In this document: positions 11,295 through 25,826 of the stretch, in pieces
Position numbering within the stretch: the first letter of the stretch is position 1
How the letters are laid out: each line of letters opens with the position of its first letter
Assembly (NCBI GenBank): GCA_002005505.1
Contig: MVGU01001026.1
Location: forward strand, 68,501 to 132,500
Direction: 5' to 3'
Origin: Botryococcus braunii
Taxonomy: Eukaryota > Chlorophyta > Trebouxiophyceae
DNA: 64,000 nt
Position numbers and translations under genes: made by a program
The notes under the pieces: model-generated
The model's input: only the letters and a program-made list of their open reading frames with translations
What the model was told of the DNA's origin: nothing
Databases searched by the model: none

Positions 11295-14200
11295 AGTGGG
11301 GTGGATTTGGGACGCGGGCTAGCGCTTCTTTGGCAGCAGCTTCCCCGGGCCATTCTGATTGGACCATATGGGGTAATCTGACATGACCAGCGACTTCACT
11401 ATGCTGCACAACATAATTGAACACTTGTCAAAGATGTGCGGGATGCTAGTTGGGTCAAGTTCGTTGCTTTTGGGATAGGAGGAGATGCCAGTGGATTCTT
11501 GCATGCAGTCCCATCCCCCGCGCCCCCCGGGGGGGGGGGGGGAGGTGGAGGAGAGGGCTGATAGAGTGTCAGTTCAAAGAAAGAGGCAAAGGAGAAAGCC
11601 TGCAATGGGGTGTCAATATTATGTGGTCCTATATTTGTATTGTAACTACCAATGTGCATTACAGCAATCTGAGTTCTTCTTTGTTAAGGCTAAGTCAGAA
11701 GTGATTGGCCAACGTAGCCCCTGAGTGCCGGGCCACCTACCTATTGTCTCGCTTCTTGCTACCATAGCAGTCAAGACGCATGGGCAAACCCCCTCTGGGG
11801 GCGAGTTAACAAGTTCGAATGTGAGCTTCTGTATTCTTGTTCACTGTGATTTCCTTGTTGTAGAAATATACATGTATATTCATGGCATATAAATCTGAGT
11901 GAAGCGTTCTTTCTTCTTTCTCAAATGCCACTCATTTTGGGACTGCATCTGATTTTGACTGTCGTCATATAGGCACTCGCACATGTTAATCCTTTTTGTG
12001 TCGTCTAGCTATTCCTGGATGTCACTTTCTGTATCTTATAGCTTTGTGTTCTGGAAAGAGGTGCCATATGAGGGTGATTGCTAAATCCTATGTATAATGT
12101 GGGCATGTGTCGGTGTATCCTGCATCTCCACTCTGTCCAGATTCGTAGGGCAGTAGTGTGTCGTGGATACAATTGCCCTGGTTTGAGGAATGGTCAAGTT
12201 GCTGGCAATCTTTAGCTTTTTAAAAGCTGATTGTCAAGCTGAACACTGTTGTACATCATGTTGACTCTGCAGGGTGGCGCTAGGAAACCTGTGTTCTTGT
12301 TCACGGTTCGCGGTTAGCTGTTTTGACTTAAGTTTTGTCTGCCCCTGGTGTTTCATCTGTTTATGAGATTCCTTATGTCTTCGTCCTCCATGGCATATCA
12401 GCTCCTCACCTTGATGGCTTGGCTCTTTGTCTCTGATAGGCCAAATATAAAGTGATTTGTGAGATGCATGGTGCTTTGGATATGAGGGTTGGCTTAGATC
12501 AGAAGGAAGACAATACACTCAGGTTTAGTCGGGGATTCGCTCCTTGATGTGTTCACGTTAGCCAACGTTGCGAAGTTGTGGCGCTCGGATCCTTATAGGT
12601 GATCTTAGCTTGAGAAGCTCCCGGTGAATGTGTGCGCATTTGTGAGTACCAAGTAGGCTAAGGGCCTGGTGGCCCTCGGTTACAGACACTGGGAATACAA
12701 TGTTACATCCAGTCTAAGAGCAGGGGAACGTTCCTCGGACCATTTGCTCTTGGACTAGATTTAACGCAGCATTTCTAGTGTCTCCACTTACAATTATAAG
12801 TGTCTGTCACAATGAATCAGCTTGTGACGTCTCTGTTTTTTCAAACTGTGTACGTGGGTGTATCTTTTCAATGAGGTTTGCAGTTTGTGGGTATTCTGCA
12901 GCAAGACAGATGGTGCATGAAGATATTTACTTCATGTTATAGATAGGGAGCCAATCACCAGTGGGTTTGTTGCTTCCATGTCTTCATGTGTGGTGTGGCT
13001 GTGATTACACTGTTTCTCATGTGGCTGAGAGGATGATGTTGGGGTTCGTACTTTTAAGCGGAGTTCAAATATGACTTGAAGAAGGGTAAATGACGCTTGG
13101 CATTCCTTCCGTGACCTCGGAGTAAGAGTATTGTGTTTTGAGGTTGTACGGTGGGGTTTTGGTGTTGATACATGTGTAATCTTGCCAATACAGTGGCAGT
13201 CAAGATTTGTCATATTTCTTGTGGTGTGTACACACAATTGAATTGTGGACCAGCACAATCGAAGTCCCACTGTTTGACAATTGGTTAGATATGCATGAAG
13301 TGACGTTAAGGCCATATTCCGTCTCATGATCATGTGAATAGCGTTTAAGAATTCTGAACTGATGCAATAATTTGACGCAGGTATCTAGGAAGAAAAATCC
13401 AGCGACGGGTTATATATAGCTGCACGTACAGGTCGATTCACATTGAATTTGTCCGTGCATACAATACCAGAATAAGAAGACCAGCAAGAGTAGGGAGATG
13501 CACAATTTAGCAGTCACCTTAAAGAAAACCATATAAAGTGTATGAATTGTTTTATGAAATTCACGTGTATGTGAAGATAATCGATAAAGCGATTGTAATT
13601 ACATAATGGTTCAGTACAATTCAATAAGTATGGGATATAGATATAGATCTAGTTCCTGGCCAAGAGGATGCTGCTGAGACATGTGTGATATTGCAGGAAG
13701 TAAAGCCATACTCCGTGTGCGGTTCATATGTACCTGGATTCGTGTTACATGGCCATTTAGAGGGCATCCGCATTTGTGCTCTCGCAATTCCTAGCACGCT
13801 GAAAGTGCTGCGCATACTCGTACTCGGGTGTTCGTTTCCCGTACTTCGAGCGCCGCGATGTCGCGGCCAAGCACAATGCGGATGCACTCTAGAGTACTTA
13901 AAATAAGATCTTAGAATAAAGAGTACTCACTAGTGAAGCCTATCCTAACCGCACACCATGGCCATTTCCGAAGTGCACCATAATCTAAGTCTCATTAGTA
14001 GTGATCGTGGTCCATGCATGTGGTACATATGTGGATATGTACACGAAATCCACTACTATTTATTGCCGGTAACATAACCACGTAGGAGAATTACATGCCA
14101 CACGATTGCGAAAATTGGTACTTTCTGCTGAAAGCAGGATTATGGGTCAAGGCTAGGGCTACCAAAACTTACAATTTCTGGTAGTCTTTTGCCGAGCTTT

Positions 14201-14478
14201 AGCAACGCTTACAGTCTAAACCACACAGACTTAAAAGATAATGGGCAATTTTGCCTTGTTAGTAGTAGTAGTAGCTATAGCTACTACTCACACCTATAGG
14301 CTAATAACTTAGATAGGCCCATGGAACACTTAAACGGCAGTTGGTCGGCTCATTCACTGACGAGGTTTGGTGCGCAAGTGGATGCCAAATCACGCGTCGA
14401 CAGATTGGTGCCCCAAACCCAACTCCTGGGATCCCCCGGCAAGCGCTGTAGCATCATGAGCTCGGAATACTCTCTTGG
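11295..14478. other. Gene-free stretch between ankyrin and HMG genes
   Basis: About 3.2 kb without a convincing exon. It includes a C-run/G-run junction at 11523-11542 and a 22-bp perfect palindrome (AGTAGTAGCTA followed by its reverse complement) at about 14267-14288. It should also contain the 3' UTR of the ankyrin gene and of the convergent HMG gene. Confidence 0.6.
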
Positions 14479-17400
14479 TCACTCCTCAATTGCTGGGGCA
14501 TGAGCAATACGCATGGCCTTCAGTTTTGTTTCAGCTTCAATGCGTCGTCTCCTGTCTTCTGAGCACAAGCGCTGGACAAGCATGGAAAGGCCAAGGACAG
14601 GAACACGGATCCACCCATCCCCCATGTCCTTCATTGGCTTGTCGAGGGGGTAGTTTCTTTGTCTCATGCTCCCAAGGAAGCTGCAAAGCTCCAGCGCACT
14701 GTCCTGCTCAATCTCATCTGCAAAATGACGAAAACCACTCGGAGTTAGCTTCATACTTTTGGGCATGCCGCAGCCAATTGGCAAAATTAAAATGATTTCC
14801 AGTGAGACGCATACTCACCTAACTCTAAGATGCCCTTGTCGTCCATACAGTGGTGGACCGTGCGTTTGAAAGTCTTGACAAAAGCTTCGTATTCCTCTAC
14901 CATGTCCAGGGTAAGAGGGCACCCTGGCGTATCTTCATCATCTGCTGTCAAACGCTGGCGCTTTGCCAAGCGCCCATCAACAAGACCATACTCGGTGCAG
15001 TCGAGTCCTTTCCTTTTCACAATGAACTATAACTCCCCGGAAAGCATCATGACATTTAGTAGGATACTGGGCCTCAAGGTTATATACACTTTGCACCACT
15101 AACCCAGGGGCATCCAAGCATCGTAATGCAAGCAACATGGTTATGTTTCTCAAACGCGCACCTTCTGGGTTGACGTCTCTCCTATGATGAATTCTGCTGG
15201 ATGATCTGTCCAATTGCAGTTCTGCGAAAAAGGCAAAGTTTTCTCAGATCTGGCACTACGAAGCACTAATGTTTCACAAACACAGTTTGGCTGAATTTCT
15301 AAAACTCACCATGCGTTCCTCCTCGTCATCAGACTCAGGTTCAGATTGCTCACGCCGGCGGGCACATTTGCGGGACCCTCGACGTTTGGGGCTTGCCTGC
15401 TTTTCAGGACTTGGATCGTTGTTATCCTGTTCCTCTAAGATTGCATGCAATCCATTAACATGTTCTTCTACCCCTGCAGATAAACATGATCTGCGTGAGT
15501 TTCCAGGTGAAGCTAAGCACTGCTAGAAAATCGTGGTGGGTCTCTGCACACATGTGCTCTCAACCAACAGAAAATATGATCTCCGTGTATGCTGTACGGT
15601 ACGTACCGTCAGCCCCACTTGTTGGGCCTTTTGTACATGTAGTCTGCTCCTGGGTTTTTTGGCCTTCCCCTGTCGAGTTTGCCTTTGACCCTGTCCCAAC
15701 TTGCCTAGGTGAACATCGCTCAGAAGCCATTGACGTAACGTTTGTTCGAGGCTTTGTCTGAACTGCATTTTTCTTTTTCTTCTTCTGCGTAGCCACCCCT
15801 TCTGGAGGATCATCTCCTCTTTCTGCTTGAAGCTTTGTCACCTCTTCCTGGACAGTTCGAACTTCGTCAGATCCTGAAAAAAACGTTTCGTGAGGAACGT
15901 GTGGACAACTGCTAACAAAGCTGCTCACTCTTAAACGTCTTGCTCGTAGCCAAGATAATAATACCACATGTACATACCACGAATGGCGCAAGTAGACGTC
16001 TAATATATTGCACGTGTAATATACTATATAGTGAAATCCATCAGATGCTGATTCCACCTGGTGAAGTATAAAACAGGACAGGCCTGCTCCTAGGACAGCG
16101 TGACAGTGTACTTACCTCGTGCATGGCAGTATATATAGCTTTATCTTCCTCAGGCAGTTCCTTCCAGGCTGCTGCTTGCAACTTGCTTAGTTCTATAAAA
16201 CTCAGACTAGGATTCTTTTCCTTGAAGTGCGGCCTTTTGTCGGTACAGAAATGCTGACAACCCCATGCAGAACCAGAAAGAAAATGTGTAACATCGGCAA
16301 ATTCGTTTAGGAAAAACAAACAAAAGCAAATAAATAGGACAACGAAAAAAGTCCTGACGGTCCTTTGAGACACACGCGCCTACTATGTGAAAACCATTGA
16401 ATTTTCATACCATGAATGCAGTCTTGGCTTTAACAAGCTTTGGTGGCTTTTGTTGTTTGCCTCCTTTCTCATTTTGTCTCGATTCGCCGGCACGCGACTT
16501 CCTTTTTTGCTGTGAAGGGACATTATTGTTTGCCTGTAAGAAGTTGCAGCGGATCAGCAATAAGTGGACCTATCACTGACAAACTCTGTTCTTGCTAAGA
16601 ATCCCTAGGGAAACCATATTATCACGTCAAACACAGCCTCAGACTCTCCCCACTGACAGTCTCATACGAGCAAAGTGAAAAGGAGTACCTCATATTTCAA
16701 CTTTCCCTCGGGCGATGTAGCCTTCCACATCTTTGCAAGCTTTGTCAAGATTTGTGATCGAGACCAGTCAGGGTTGTCGTCTGAGGACCGAACATTCACT
16801 TCACAATACATTCTCAAATGGTTTTGATATCATGCAATACGCTAGTTCTGGGATTTTGTACGGATTTCCTAGAGTATGCACAGCATTAATTGTTATGCGG
16901 TGCAGTTAACTCTGTGTACTGAATATGGCCTCTTAACCTTATAACTGACGCGTATACATACATAAGTAATTCAACAATTGTAATTCAACACTTGCAAGTG
17001 CGGCAGGTACTAAAAGACGCATATCTGCAATGGACATTCTTGTTTAGGGTGATCTGCATAGATGGATCGCATCTCAGAACTAGCAGAGGCAATTGCAAGT
17101 TTAAAACGGGGCCCTACCTTTGAGTTGTGTCTCGTGCTCTGCACAAAACAAGCTGTACGGAGTCTTGTCCTTTTTCTGTGCTGAGGGAGGCTTGGCAGCT
17201 ATCTGAGGTATGGCTGGAGCCTTCTTGGCGGGTTCTGAAATCTTTGGGGATCTTTGTGGATGCTCTATATCTGCTGGAGAAGCTGGGGAACGTGCTGTAG
17301 AGGGGTTTCTGGTTTGTGGGACTTCCTTCAGCAAAACTGGACTTGCAGGGTCTGCCACATCACCCTCCATAGGGGTTGTGTCGGACCCTATGATTTTTGA

Positions 17401-18121
17401 GTTGCCTGAATTGGCTTCTTCTTGCGGTTTGATGCATGCTTTTTGCTGGAACATGAATCACTTAGTCACACTCAGAATGGAAACCCAGCCCTGAACCTAT
17501 GAGAGAATTACATAGAACATCAATTCAAAAGCCAATGATCAAAGCTACTATGGCACATTAGTCTGATAATCGTAACAACAGCACACCTTAATCTGCGGTG
17601 CAGTCCCCTTGGCTGTTGCCACAGTTAGCTGTCGCTTTTTTCCAAAGGTAGGTTTTGACGGCAAAGGGACCTGTCGTGGTATTACAGGTCACACACCTTA
17701 TGATTCCACAGACATTTCAATACAAGACGACGTTTTGAACATACCATTGTGTCTGAAGGGTTTGTTGATGTATTGGTTGTTTCCGTCAGGCATTTCTTGG
17801 ACGATTTGCATTCGTCGCAAGCAGGGTCTCCGGTCGAACTTTCGCTGTTGATGCGGGGTTCTGATGGGCTGTTGAAACATAGTACAGGTTCTTCCAACTT
17901 ATTGTTCTGTGATGATAGTGGTTTCTCAATTGGGTCATTGTCAGCCTGGACAGCGGAGACTCAGTTCGGCTTAGTCGGCTAGAGAGCATTGATTCATGGT
18001 TGCGAGGGCAAACCTGTATTTTGATTGTGGTATCTTCAGTCTCGGCCATAAGAGCAGCGAGTTGTGCATCTATCTCCTCCTCAGTTAACTCCTGGGAATT
18101 CCGACCTTCAAACTCGGACAT
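14479..18121 (-). CDS. Two-HMG-box nuclear protein (twelve exons)
   Basis: Exons in transcript order: 18121-18014, 17906-17745, 17670-17587, 17445-17118, 16780-16689, 16533-16411, 16253-16116, 15847-15607, 15473-15310, 15221-15162, 15026-14819, 14717-14479. All are GT-AG and in phase, giving 648 aa. HMG box 1 (about 209-258, exons 4-5) contains KTPYSLFCAEHETQLK and DWSRSQILTKLAKMWK. HMG box 2 (about 291-352, exons 6-8) contains FCTDKRPHFKEKNPSLSF and AAAWKELPEEDKAIY. The N-terminus is acidic, and Lys/Pro-rich linkers and an acidic SEPESDDEEE stretch follow. The last two exons encode a conserved-looking region I do not recognise (FLGSMRQRNYPLDKP, ending in a charged helix). HMG boxes bend DNA, so a chromatin role is expected. 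Box 1 looks short in its third helix. The exon 8 and exon 11 acceptors are the least certain. Confidence 0.85.
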
Positions 18122-18503
18122 CGTGCGCCTATCCGTCACTTGCAACCAGAGCAAATTTGATCTTCTTTATCACTTGGTGATGTAGCGATGCTTCATGCAT
18201 AAATTCTTGTATGGAAAAGGCGCTGCGCGGAATCAGTGCCCTGTTTCAGTCTGATGAGCACCGATCACAGATCCTCAGGCATTTGAATTGTCTGTCCAGA
18301 TCTAGCCGCGGCTAGGTGGGCCACCTAATTAAGGTACACAGTACGGCGTACGTCGAGAAACGCCGTGGATCGGTCTCAGTGTCGAAGTCCACAGGTTTTG
18401 TTGGGTGCGATGGATTAACTGAACAGGAATTAAGGACGTCTGATCATGCTCGATAAGGTAGTTACGAAAGCTTGTCCTCGGGATGGGTTAGCTGCCCGAT
18501 TTC
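18122..18503. promoter_or_regulatory. Shared divergent promoter region (HMG / TPK)
   Basis: The start codons of the HMG gene (minus strand) and the thiamine pyrophosphokinase gene (plus strand) are 382 bp apart and point away from each other, so both promoters must lie in or near this interval. I see no obvious TATA box or known operator. Confidence 0.5.
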
Positions 18504-21220
<2,717 letters not shown>

Positions 21221-22339
21221 AGGAGCACTGCAGAGCTCCACAGCGTAGCAATTTTGGAAGCGGATATATCCTCAACCGGCCGTTGGGATATGGAGCACCA
21301 AGAGTAAACTGAGTAGCCTGCCATACACATGCGAGGTGTACAGGTTGACAGGCCATCAGGTGATGATCCCGTGAGGTTCCAAACAAACTCAAATGTGCAG
21401 AGTCCTGAATGAGTGTCTGAAGGGTTTGGTTGGGGGATGTCACCCCTTTTTTGTCCTCATTTGAAACCTCTTGGCAGACATTGCAGATGCTTGCGGTTGT
21501 CTGATGCAAGCCGGATCCCTTTACGGCATAGCACCCCACGGATGCAAGTATGGAATTAAGAAGTACGCGAGAAAATGTAGTGCTTAAGATTCTCTATGTG
21601 TGGTTGCGGCCATTGCCGTGGTACTATTCGAGCATACTAGTATGGCAGAAGTTTCTGAAGCAAGTAAGGAGTGGGTCCAGTTGAATGCATGTGTGCAAGG
21701 ATAATCTGTTGGCATCCACCTGCTTGTTTCTCCCGGTGGCAGCTCCTTATAGAGTGTTCGTCTCCACAATCTTTATCCGGATCTTTATCGATTGGACCCT
21801 GGCAAGTCCCATCGCGAACAAAAATGATGGATACTAATTAGCAAAGTTAATTTTGAAGAACACCACAGACTTTTCAGTGCAAGTGCGGCAGGATTTACCT
21901 GCATTTTCTAACTACCACATTGCTTTAAAGCCTTGCTGTTCGTTTTACGGTTCAATGATTTCAATATTCTGGATGTGGTTTGGGTCCCATCAAAACTGCA
22001 TTGCTGGTTCTTGCAGTATTTGCTACCTTCACCTTTTTTGCTGCTCCATCCTCAGGTTGGGGCAGCAACCTGGTTGGGGAAATCTGCATCTGTCAACGGT
22101 CGTTCTCACCAGCTGGCTTTTGCCGTTACTGTATGCCATTAAACCAGTCTGTCTCTGCCAAATTTTTATAGTACATGACGCGAAAGTGAAGGGTCTCTGG
22201 CCATACTGCACAAGTCAGCTGAATTTGTCTTGCATAGTTCGTGCCCGCCTGAGTTCATCACGTGATGTCTGCTCTGATAAGGGGCATGAACCTCTTGGGC
22301 AGTTGGGATAGCAGGATCGGTGGTGTGACTGTGGCACTC

Positions 22340-22385
22340 CATGCTCACAGAACATGCATATCGATATGCATGTTCTGTGAGCATG
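22340..22385. repeat. 46-bp perfect palindrome without spacer
   Basis: The sequence reads the same on both strands over 46 bp, centred between 22362 and 22363 (ATATCGATAT at the centre, CATGCTCACAG at the outer ends). There is no loop, so it could extrude as a cruciform only with strained tips. Confidence 0.97.
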
Positions 22386-24145
22386 ATATCTATATAGGGT
22401 CTGTGTCAGTTTCACAAGACTGGGGCTTTCCTTTGTATTGCACTGCCATGTATGTGATATATAGCAGTGCTTCTAGATCTGTCCGAGATTAGATGAGGAA
22501 TTTAGTTAAGATTCCGTTTCGGAAACTCAGGATCCTCTGCAAGGGTGCTTTGTGTCTATAAAAGAAACGTATTTGCTGAGGCTATGCTAAACATCTTGTC
22601 GTATAGTCACATCTGTAATCATCAGGCCATGGTGTCCATCAGCAATCTATGCGTGTGTCATCTCCATGGCTGCTTCTTTTTGTTGAATTGTGGGGGTTGC
22701 CATACCTGCCATGAAAGTTAGTTTCAGGCATCTGACTACGCAGCATGGTGGAACACAGATGCATCTTAGAACCTTTAGGAAGTTATGGCAATATCTGTTG
22801 TTTACCCAGACTCATAAGGGCGCATCCGCGCAAGTGCGAATTTGTGTGAGAGGATACATGATCATCTAAAAGTGCCCAAATTCATTCTTAGGTGCTATGC
22901 GCAGACCCCTCATCATCTTCACATGACCATCCTTTAGTTGGTGTGTCCTGCAGCTATTTTTTAGCCAGTTTCAGTTCCATGCTTATGGGGCTGCCAGCAC
23001 TCTGTGGTTGCCCTTTGTGGTTGTTCCATTAGTGCGCAACAATGTGTACGGCCACCGACCCAATTAGTGTGCACAACTACAGCCAAGGCATTACCCAAAG
23101 CTCCGAGGATGGCATGCTTTTGCTGTGGCACGAAAGAGGAAGAGCTCAGGAGGGATAGTGGCGTTACATGTCCTGCGGCAGGAAAAGTAGCTGGCAGATT
23201 TATCAGGTTGGTGGAGGGCTCCAGCCGGGGTAGCATTTTGCATATCGTCGAAGGTTGCGAGCTTTGTTTAAGAACAAACATGTGATCTGTGATCCCCGCG
23301 TACAAATGTAGGTTATGAAGCAATTATGCGATAAAGGATGGCATGGCATTTTTGGGCTTCCAGCCATATGGGGACATATGGTATGCATGTATACATAAGC
23401 TCAGGCAATAGAAAATGTTTGGGGCTTGATGGGTTCTTGTTTTATTTACCTCGAGATACTTGAAGACCACAGTAAGCAAGAAGATTCATTTCGCGACAAG
23501 AGATCCGTTCTGGAAAGGTTTATGTTTACCATCACAATCATAATATCTTGATATCAAGAGGGTTGCCTTGCAAGTGTTTCCTGGGAAACATGATGGCGAC
23601 AGGGCCACTGTAGTCGACTGCAATGGACGTCCATTGCATTCATGGTGTCTGCCCCAGCACTTTCGTAAGTATACTTCTTTAAGATACTAAGTTTTGCAGT
23701 CCTCCCGGGCCCGACGGACATTGCTTAAAGCTTGCTTTAAGTCATCCATGCATGTACAGCTGTGCATGTTCGAACCTGTTGAATTCACAGTGTTTGCGTG
23801 TATCTAGCTAGTACAAGCAAAGGTTATGCCCATCAACGCGATCTCGCGACTGACATGCATCCAAATGTGATTCCCTTGCTCGGCTAGCTAAATCCCAGTG
23901 TTATATCACATCATATCATATTGTGGTATATCATATCTCATCATGAATCATCAGAAGTCGGGTTTCAATATTGCCTACTTTTAAGCCGGGGAGCAAGGCT
24001 GAGGTAAACAGTTGGGCCTCCTGCAGGCCATGGCCTGGAGTCTTCATTGACCTCTCATGGCATGGTATGTGGGCGAGTTTGGCGTATGCGTGACTCATGT
24101 GGAACAATTTAATATCGAAAATGATAGTTGAACCTTCTCTTATAG

Positions 24146-24294
24146 AACGTACGGACCTACAATTACTGGTAGAAGCAAGTCAACCCGTAGAAGCGCTGCA
24201 GCTGGCAAGGACCCAATCCGGACCACTTCGACAGCTTCATGAATTGTGCACTGAGGCCTTCCCATATGGTGCACCGCCCGTTTTATTTCAGCCT
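24146..24294 (+). CDS. Candidate orphan internal exon, function unknown
   Basis: An acceptor (TTCTCTTATAG) and a good donor (CCT|GTAAGA) flank 149 bp that stay open with exon-like composition. The peptide includes ERTDLQLLVEASQPVEALQL and LHELCTEAFPYGAPP. Incoming phase is 1 and outgoing phase is 0. I found no partner exons on either side, so this may be a fragment of a gene with distant exons, or chance. Confidence 0.3.
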
Positions 24295-24418
24295 GTAAGA
24301 AAGTATGCCAGCAGTTGCAGCCTGGTCAAGATAACCTACCTGGCTTTGGGCATTTCACGTTATCACGCGTGGATAGGAACAATGTTTACACGCCCTCCAC
24401 CTCACCACCACACCGCTG

Positions 24419-24448
24419 TGTTCTAGGCTGGGGCCCCAGCCTAGAACA
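24419..24448. repeat. 30-bp perfect palindrome without spacer
   Basis: TGTTCTAGGCTGGGG is followed immediately by its exact reverse complement. It is GC-rich at the centre (GGGGCCCC). Confidence 0.97.
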
Positions 24449-24636
24449 GGCTGCTATCCCGTTGGGGCATGGACTGGAATCTCGAACTCAGCTCGCCAAG
24501 CAACCAGGTAACACTATCTACACAGGACGATAAACTATCGACGGGAGTTAATTACAAAGAACTTATAACTTAATTAACCTCAATTTTTGGAAACCCCCCC
24601 CCTCTCACACCCCTCCTTTCCCCCGCGCGCGCGCGT

Positions 24637-24638
<2 letters not shown>

Positions 24639-24731
<93 letters not shown>
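24639..24731 (+). repeat. (GT)n microsatellite preceded by (CG)n
   Basis: About 90 bp of GT repeat follow a short CGCGCG tract and C runs. Both parts can adopt Z-DNA. Confidence 0.97.
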
Positions 24732-24732
<1 letters not shown>

Positions 24733-25826
24733 GATACCAGACAAACGTAAGTTAGCCATATGTCTGTGTGGGAATGACCTCAGTCGAGCTTAGACCGGAG
24801 GACCCACTCCTAAACCAACAATAGGAGCTCATGAGCCTCTTAATAGGTCATGAGCTGATCAGCAAGTGCCCTCGTACTCCCAGTCTTGCATGGCAAGACT
24901 GGACGACCAGCACAATTTGGGGCATCCATATATACGTGGGGACATCCGAATGTATGTTTTTCCCCAGTTAGGCTCGACTGTCCAACGGTAGAATTCATCT
25001 TATTTGAAACATGGACCAGCGCTGGGCGATCAGTCACCACGTTGGTCACTACCAAAAAATAGCCTCCTTAAGCGCCGGCACCATGGGCTGCGGACCTGTG
25101 ATAACACAAACCTTGACAGGTCGCAAGTCCAACAGGACCGTTGAGATGTAACAGTTTCAGTGTGACCTGGCGTTTCTAACTCTAAATGATTTAAATTTAT
25201 AGAACGGCGGGGTAACAGGTCTTCATGTGATGTATTCTATGTGTTCAGACGGAGACCTGTTAAAAACGGTGTGAAAATGTGTTTAGAAAAATGTATTCTT
25301 GTACGTAGACGCATATTCATTCCACCGTGCTGCCTCACAAGTTGTGAGTCACAAAGTGAGTCACAACCGTGTGAGCCGGTACACTGCACCTGGCGGCCTT
25401 GACGGGTCTGCCTAGTAGGCCTGCGGTGTCGTGGAGGGTCAGAGCTGTCCCACGTGCCCCTATTGCCCGGTACCAGTCGCCGACTGGCAGACTGCTAGTG
25501 GCAGTCGGACCGATTATAAGGATTATGTCAGCTGTACGACGAGAGTCGGCAATTCGTATAGGGAGACGGGCCTGTTCAATGCGGGCCAGATTGTGACTCC
25601 ATTAGCCTCCCAAACTGAAAGTCATCAATGGTTAACATTGGGGTTGATGGGTTGATCACGAAAGTCATAGTTGGCTGGTTTCGTGAACGAAGATTTTACG
25701 GAGACCGACATTGTCGGGAGTGTCTCGGTGGAGAACTTACGATTTGCAGGGATCTTGGCCTGACAAAGAGGGCTTTGCTTATCACCTGACATGCCTTTGC
25801 ATGTGCATGGCGCAGCAAAGAAACGA

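Larger units (their letters stand above)
21221..25826. other. Gene-poor interval with palindromes and one orphan exon
   Basis: Apart from the items listed separately (palindromes at 22340 and 24419, candidate exon at 24146, GT tract at 24639), I see no exon chain on either strand. Short open frames around 21853-22311 and 23004-23285 lack splice support or motifs. Confidence 0.5.
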
